Shown here in pieces: positions 31,849-35,594 of a stretch of 35,594 nucleotides of DNA; the stretch's first letter is position 1; every line of letters begins with the position of its first letter. The notes beneath the pieces are model-generated. The model did no database searches, had not been told where the DNA came from, and saw nothing but the letters and a program-made list of their open reading frames with translations. Made by a program: the position numbers and the translations under genes. This stretch comes from Acidocella facilis ATCC 35904 (lineage in GTDB: Bacteria; Pseudomonadota; Alphaproteobacteria; Acetobacterales; Acetobacteraceae), in contig NZ_JHYG01000018.1 of the NCBI RefSeq assembly GCF_000687875.1, forward strand, positions 1-35,594. Reading direction: 5' to 3'.

Positions 31849-34767
31849 ATGCCGGCAAGGAGTGGTGCGATGGATAGCCATGACGTAAAGCCTATATTAT
31901 CTTCCTTAGATCTTTCGGAAGTGAGCACCGCAAGCTCCAGGCCGTTTTCTCTCTTCTGTTCTGGTCAACAAGGCGATTTCGAGATTGCATATGACCTAGG
32001 ATTCACGCACGCCCTTATTGATAACAGCGCGCTGATCAATAGCGTGCTCAAAACAGGCCTCGTTCCAATTATGCGAGGGCAGGATACCGATGCCGCCAGG
32101 ATGCTGGGTTGGCTAGAAGAGGGCGTTGGAGGATTTTACGTAGAGGCGCTGTCACGGTTATCAGCTGCGAACGTCAATATGTGCTTGAAAGACATCAAGA
32201 CATATAATGAAAATGTGATTTTCATCGCGGATTGCTTCGGCGCCTCGCCGCAGGAGCTGAAATCTTATGAAGCAGGCGAGTTTGCCTTCGCGAACTCCTC
32301 CTCATGCTATTGGGATTTCTCCTCGGGCTGGTTAAATCAGGATACAAACAGAATAGAATCGATCGCCTCGGCTCTTGCCCACGCTTCACCCCCTGGATCC
32401 CGTGATTGGAACGGCGCGGCAGCCCGGCGTGCATTGCGGTTTTCAGCATTATTTGCCCCAGGCTGGGCAGTGGATCGCACATTCTTGTTTCAAGGCGATC
32501 CCGATTTGCTTAATGAAACTAAAGACCTCTTGGAACTCCGTTGTAAACTTGATCCGATGTCGACGCGGCGTGCGGCACGGCTTATTTCTGCCCCCGGAGG
32601 AACGCCTGCGCTTTTGCGGCGCGGTGATCTCGTGATTGGAGTCAATCAATCTCTGGATCGTGCGGCGGCAATGCCCGCGGCTCACATTCTTCCATACCTA
32701 GACTGCGCCCTGCTTCAGGATAGCACTGGAGTTGGCGTAACCGCCTCGGGTAACATCACTTTAGCACCAGGTGAAGTAGCGCACTTTATCCGTCAAGCGC
32801 TTAGCTTTTCGCATGTCCGCGCACCCATATTGAACACCAACGCACCGCGCATCGCTATTGAATCACTCGCACCTAGCGTTGATCAAGGCCGCTTTCCGAC
32901 GCGGCGAATTATTGGAGAATTGGTCAAGGTCAGCGCTGATTTGATCACTGATGGCCATGACAAGATCGCCGCGGAACTGGTTTATCGTGCGGGGCCTAAC
33001 GAAGCTTGGCATAGCTTAGCAATGAACCATAGCGGCAATGACTCTTGGCAAGCTTCCTTTCCGTTAGAAAGGCTCGGGCAATATGAATATTTCGTACAGG
33101 CTTGGTTTGATCGTTTTGCAACATTCACCGACGGATTGAGGAAAAAAATTGCCGATCGACAAAACGTGACGCTTGAACTGCGTGAAGGACTTGCGTTGGT
33201 TGACGAAGCCGCTGCCGCGGATACCAGGCTCAATTCAATCGCAGCTCGGTGCAAAGGGCTTGATCAATTAAATTTACAAGAATGCCTTTTGAATCCGGAG
33301 TTCGAGAGTACAATCCAAGCCGCATTACCTCGTAGATTCCTTTCAGTCTCTTCAATTATGAAACTCGACTGCGAACAGGCTGGGGCGCGTTTTGCCAGTT
33401 GGTATGAAATATTTCCTCGCAGCCAGAGTGGAGACGTAACACGCCACGGCACCTTTACAGATGTAATCTCGCAACTTCCACGTATAGCCGCGATGGGCTT
33501 CGATGTTGTTTATTTCCCGCCCATTCATCCAATAGGAAAAACAAACCGAAAAGGGCCAAATAATAGTCTTCAGGCGCAAGCTAGTGACCCCGGAAGCCCT
33601 TACGCTATTGGTGATGAAACTGGCGGGCATGACGCGTTGCATCCAGAACTGGGTACGTTAGCTGAATTTAAAAACTTAATCGCTGTGGCGGATAAGCACG
33701 GGTTATCAATCGCATTGGATTTCGCGATCCAATGTTCCCCAGACCATCCCTGGTTAAAAACGCGCAAGGAGTGGTTCGACTGGCGGCCAGATGGCTCACT
33801 ACGTTATGCAGAAAATCCGCCAAAAAAATACGAAGACATAGTCAATGTCGATTTCTACGCTCCTGGTTCTATTCCAGACCTTTGGCTAGCTCTGCGCGAT
33901 ATTGTGCAGTTCTGGGTCGGTCAGGGTATACGCTATTTCCGTGTCGATAATCCTCATACCAAACCTCTACCTTTTTGGGAGTGGATGATTGCCGACATCC
34001 GCAGCAGACATCCGGACACAATATTTCTAGCTGAAGCATTTACTCGCCCAAAATTGATGTATCGTCTCGCCAAGATCGGTTTTTCCCAGTCATATACCTA
34101 CTTTACGTGGCGCAACGAAAAACAAGAGTTGATTTCCTACATGGGAGAATTAGCCCATGGGCCGGCCAAAAATTTTTTCCGGCCACATTTTTTTGTGAAT
34201 ACGCCGGATATCAATCCGATCTTCCTGCAGCGCAGTGGACGCGGAGGGTTTCTTATCCGCGCTGCGTTGGCAGCTACTTTGTCTGGCCTATTCGGTGTCT
34301 ATAATGGTTTTGAATTATGCGAAGCTGCGCCAGTTCTTGGAAAAGAAGAATACCTCAACTCTGAAAAATATGAAATAAAAGCTTGGGATTACACCAGAGC
34401 TGGAAATATCGTTGTTGAAATCACGACTTTGAATATGATCCGCCGGGAGACAACCGCATTGCAATCTCATCTCGGGATCGAGTTTCTGCACTGCGAAAAT
34501 GAAAACGTTCTTTATATGAGACGGTATTCAGAAGATGGGAGTTTTGTTCTTGTTGTGATTAGCTTGGATCCGCACCACGTACAGGAGACATTGATTGAAA
34601 TTCCGCTTTGGCGAGTTGGACTTCCGGATGATGGCGTCGTCGTCGTTGAGGACTTGACTCGATCCAGCAGCTTTTTCTGGTATGGAAAACATCAGAATAT
34701 CAGTCTAGATCCACACGAGTTGCCATACAGCATCTGGCGGCTACAGCCACAGAGGACCGAGACATGA
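31849..34767 (+). CDS. glgE: GlgE-type maltosyltransferase with degenerate N-terminal extension
   Basis: GlgE transfers maltose from maltose-1-phosphate onto alpha-1,4-glucan. This protein has 972 residues against about 700 for typical GlgE. Residues 1 to about 330 form an extra domain that looks like a degenerate GH13/alpha-amylase barrel without clear catalytic residues. The GlgE N-terminal (DUF3416) domain runs from about 330 to 460. The GH13 domain starts near 510 with WYEIFPRSQ. The nucleophile region is FRVDNPHTKPLPFWEW (Asp about 699) and the acid is in FLAEAFTRPK (Glu about 729). A GGCGAG ribosome-binding site precedes 31849. It overlaps treS by 4 bp. Confidence 0.92.
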   Translation: MPARSGAMDSHDVKPILSSLDLSEVSTASSRPFSLFCSGQQGDFEIAYDLGFTHALIDNSALINSVLKTGLVPIMRGQDTDAARMLGWLEEGVGGFYVEALSRLSAANVNMCLKDIKTYNENVIFIADCFGASPQELKSYEAGEFAFANSSSCYWDFSSGWLNQDTNRIESIASALAHASPPGSRDWNGAAARRALRFSALFAPGWAVDRTFLFQGDPDLLNETKDLLELRCKLDPMSTRRAARLISAPGGTPALLRRGDLVIGVNQSLDRAAAMPAAHILPYLDCALLQDSTGVGVTASGNITLAPGEVAHFIRQALSFSHVRAPILNTNAPRIAIESLAPSVDQGRFPTRRIIGELVKVSADLITDGHDKIAAELVYRAGPNEAWHSLAMNHSGNDSWQASFPLERLGQYEYFVQAWFDRFATFTDGLRKKIADRQNVTLELREGLALVDEAAAADTRLNSIAARCKGLDQLNLQECLLNPEFESTIQAALPRRFLSVSSIMKLDCEQAGARFASWYEIFPRSQSGDVTRHGTFTDVISQLPRIAAMGFDVVYFPPIHPIGKTNRKGPNNSLQAQASDPGSPYAIGDETGGHDALHPELGTLAEFKNLIAVADKHGLSIALDFAIQCSPDHPWLKTRKEWFDWRPDGSLRYAENPPKKYEDIVNVDFYAPGSIPDLWLALRDIVQFWVGQGIRYFRVDNPHTKPLPFWEWMIADIRSRHPDTIFLAEAFTRPKLMYRLAKIGFSQSYTYFTWRNEKQELISYMGELAHGPAKNFFRPHFFVNTPDINPIFLQRSGRGGFLIRAALAATLSGLFGVYNGFELCEAAPVLGKEEYLNSEKYEIKAWDYTRAGNIVVEITTLNMIRRETTALQSHLGIEFLHCENENVLYMRRYSEDGSFVLVVISLDPHHVQETLIEIPLWRVGLPDDGVVVVEDLTRSSSFFWYGKHQNISLDPHELPYSIWRLQPQRTET

Positions 34768-35339
34768 ATCCGCTTCGCTCTACAGCCGCAGATCCACAAT
34801 GGTACAAGGACGCCATTATATACCAGTTACACGTGAAATCTTTTTTTGACGCCAACAACGACGGTGTTGGAGATTTTCGTGGACTTATTCTGAAGCTGGA
34901 TTATATCGCTAGTCTGGGTGTTAACACAATTTGGCTGCTTCCATTTTACCCCTCGCCGCGCCGTGACGACGGTTACGACATCGCCGATTATCGTGATGTA
35001 CAGACAGAATATGGATCAATTGCCGACGTCAAAGCATTCATCCAAGAAGCGCATAAGCGCGAGATGCGTGTCGTAACCGAGCTCGTGATCAATCATACGT
35101 CTGACCAGCATCCGTGGTTTCAGCGCGCACGTTTGGCAAGCCCGGGATCTGCCCATAGAAATTTTTATGTCTGGTCTGATAGCGACAAAAAATATGAGCA
35201 AACACGTATTATTTTCATCGATTCAGAAAAGAGTAACTGGACATGGGACGAAACCGCCAATGCATTCTATTGGCACCGATTTTATCATCATCAGCCTGAT
35301 TTAAATTTCGACAATCCACAGGTTGTAAAAGAAGCTTTA
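34764..35339 (+). pseudogene. treS: Trehalose synthase, N-terminal part cut by an insertion
   Basis: The first 192 codons are a good GH13 TreS start: PQWYKDAIIYQLHVKSFFDA, NNDGVGDFRGLILKLDYI, SLGVNTIWLLPFYPSPRRDD, GYDIADYRDV, ELVINHTSDQHPWFQRAR, then HQPDLNFDNPQVVKEAL. After 35339 the sequence no longer continues into the expected FWLDMGVDGFRLDA segment with the catalytic aspartate. The frame instead reads 37 unrelated codons of the insertion sequence to a stop at 35453. TreS interconverts trehalose and maltose and supplies the GlgE pathway. The catalytic residues are lost from this fragment. Confidence 0.9.
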
Positions 35340-35594
35340 GGTCGTGTCTGCATTCATAGATTCCCTTTGTTTGTGATTTCTGATTCAAGGCTTGAGGAGG
35401 GTTCTTGCCTTGAGCAGACGGACACTGACGGACGAACAATGGAACCGCATTGAGGGTCACTTGCCTGGCCGTGTTGGCACCCCTGGCCGAAGCGGGGTGG
35501 ACAACCGACTTTTTGTTGATGCGATCTTATGGATGGCTGGCAATGCGGCGCGTTGGCGAGATTTGCCGGAGATGTTTGGCAAATGGACGGCGGT
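35340..35594 (+). mobile_element. IS5-family insertion sequence, left end
   Basis: The treS homology breaks after 35339 and a new sequence begins near GGTCGTGTCTGCATTCATAG. This is followed 70 bases later by a transposase start. The bases at the junction, TTA (35337-35339), would suit a TNA or TA target duplication of IS1031/IS427-type IS5 elements. The right end lies beyond the window, so neither the terminal repeat nor the duplication can be confirmed. Confidence 0.75.
35410..35594 (+). CDS. IS5-family transposase, N-terminal part
   Basis: The TTG at 35410 is preceded by a GAGGAGGG ribosome-binding site. The 61 codons to the window edge contain RRTLTDEQWNRIEGHLPGR, TPGRSGVDNRLFVDAILWM and WRDLPEMFGKWTAV, the N-terminal region (DUF4096-like) of IS427/IS1031-type IS5 transposases. 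The DDE catalytic residues lie outside the window. Many such elements use a programmed frameshift between two frames; this cannot be tested here. Confidence 0.88.
   Translation, partial: MSRRTLTDEQWNRIEGHLPGRVGTPGRSGVDNRLFVDAILWMAGNAARWRDLPEMFGKWTA

Noticed and set aside
31648-31881. 77-codon minus-strand gene in the thiC-glgE gap
   Set aside because: No ribosome-binding site or motif was seen, it overlaps the glgE start, and its sequence resembles no known family; kept as non-coding.

Overview
The window looks like chromosomal DNA of an alphaproteobacterium, most likely a member of the Acetobacteraceae (Acidiphilium/Acidocella-like). This rests on the very GC-rich coding DNA, an adjacent rluD-rpoH pair, a DksA with a single-cysteine zinc-finger remnant, and a divergent Lrp-type regulator beside a PutA that lacks a ribbon-helix-helix domain. 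The genus is inference; the sequence alone does not fix it.

Layout. Positions 1-820 are the edge of a mobile region: a tRNA-Glu(UUC) gene, the 5' part of a tyrosine-recombinase gene reading away from it, and an IS66-type element that has split that integrase. Then come a DUF2256 zinc-ribbon protein, a one-helix membrane protein, rluD and rpoH. A 134-bp nested inverted-repeat element and a perfect bidirectional terminator separate rpoH from the convergent dksA. Positions 4.3-7.0 kb hold a polyprenol-type GT2, a VTT-domain membrane protein and a Bcr/CflA-like MFS exporter on the plus strand. They face a minus-strand operon (GST, PCuAC-like periplasmic protein, GT2, GT4) at 7.0-11.1 kb. Positions 11.2-14.2 kb hold folP-glmM-thiD, followed by a soluble globin-coupled chemotaxis transducer, tRNA-Arg(CCU), a nitroreductase and an ABM-domain protein.

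Positions 17.2-25.1 kb form the most interesting block: a LysR regulator, a 15-bp dyad that fits a LysR box, then a tightly overlapping operon. The operon encodes a 3-hydroxyisobutyrate-dehydrogenase-like enzyme, an aldehyde dehydrogenase, a serine-acetyltransferase-like enzyme, a glyoxalase-like protein, an M20 metallopeptidase and a DUF3100 membrane protein. It reads as an uptake-hydrolysis-oxidation pathway for an unknown, possibly amide-linked substrate.

Positions 25.2-29.3 kb hold putA (minus strand) with a divergent Lrp-family regulator. A TPP riboswitch follows, then thiC. Just after thiC the DNA becomes markedly more AT-rich. This last part carries an unusually long GlgE (maltosyltransferase with a degenerate N-terminal domain) translationally coupled to treS. 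treS is cut after 192 codons by an IS5-type element that runs off the end of the window, so the trehalose-to-alpha-glucan route is probably broken here. Both window ends are thus genes interrupted by insertion sequences.
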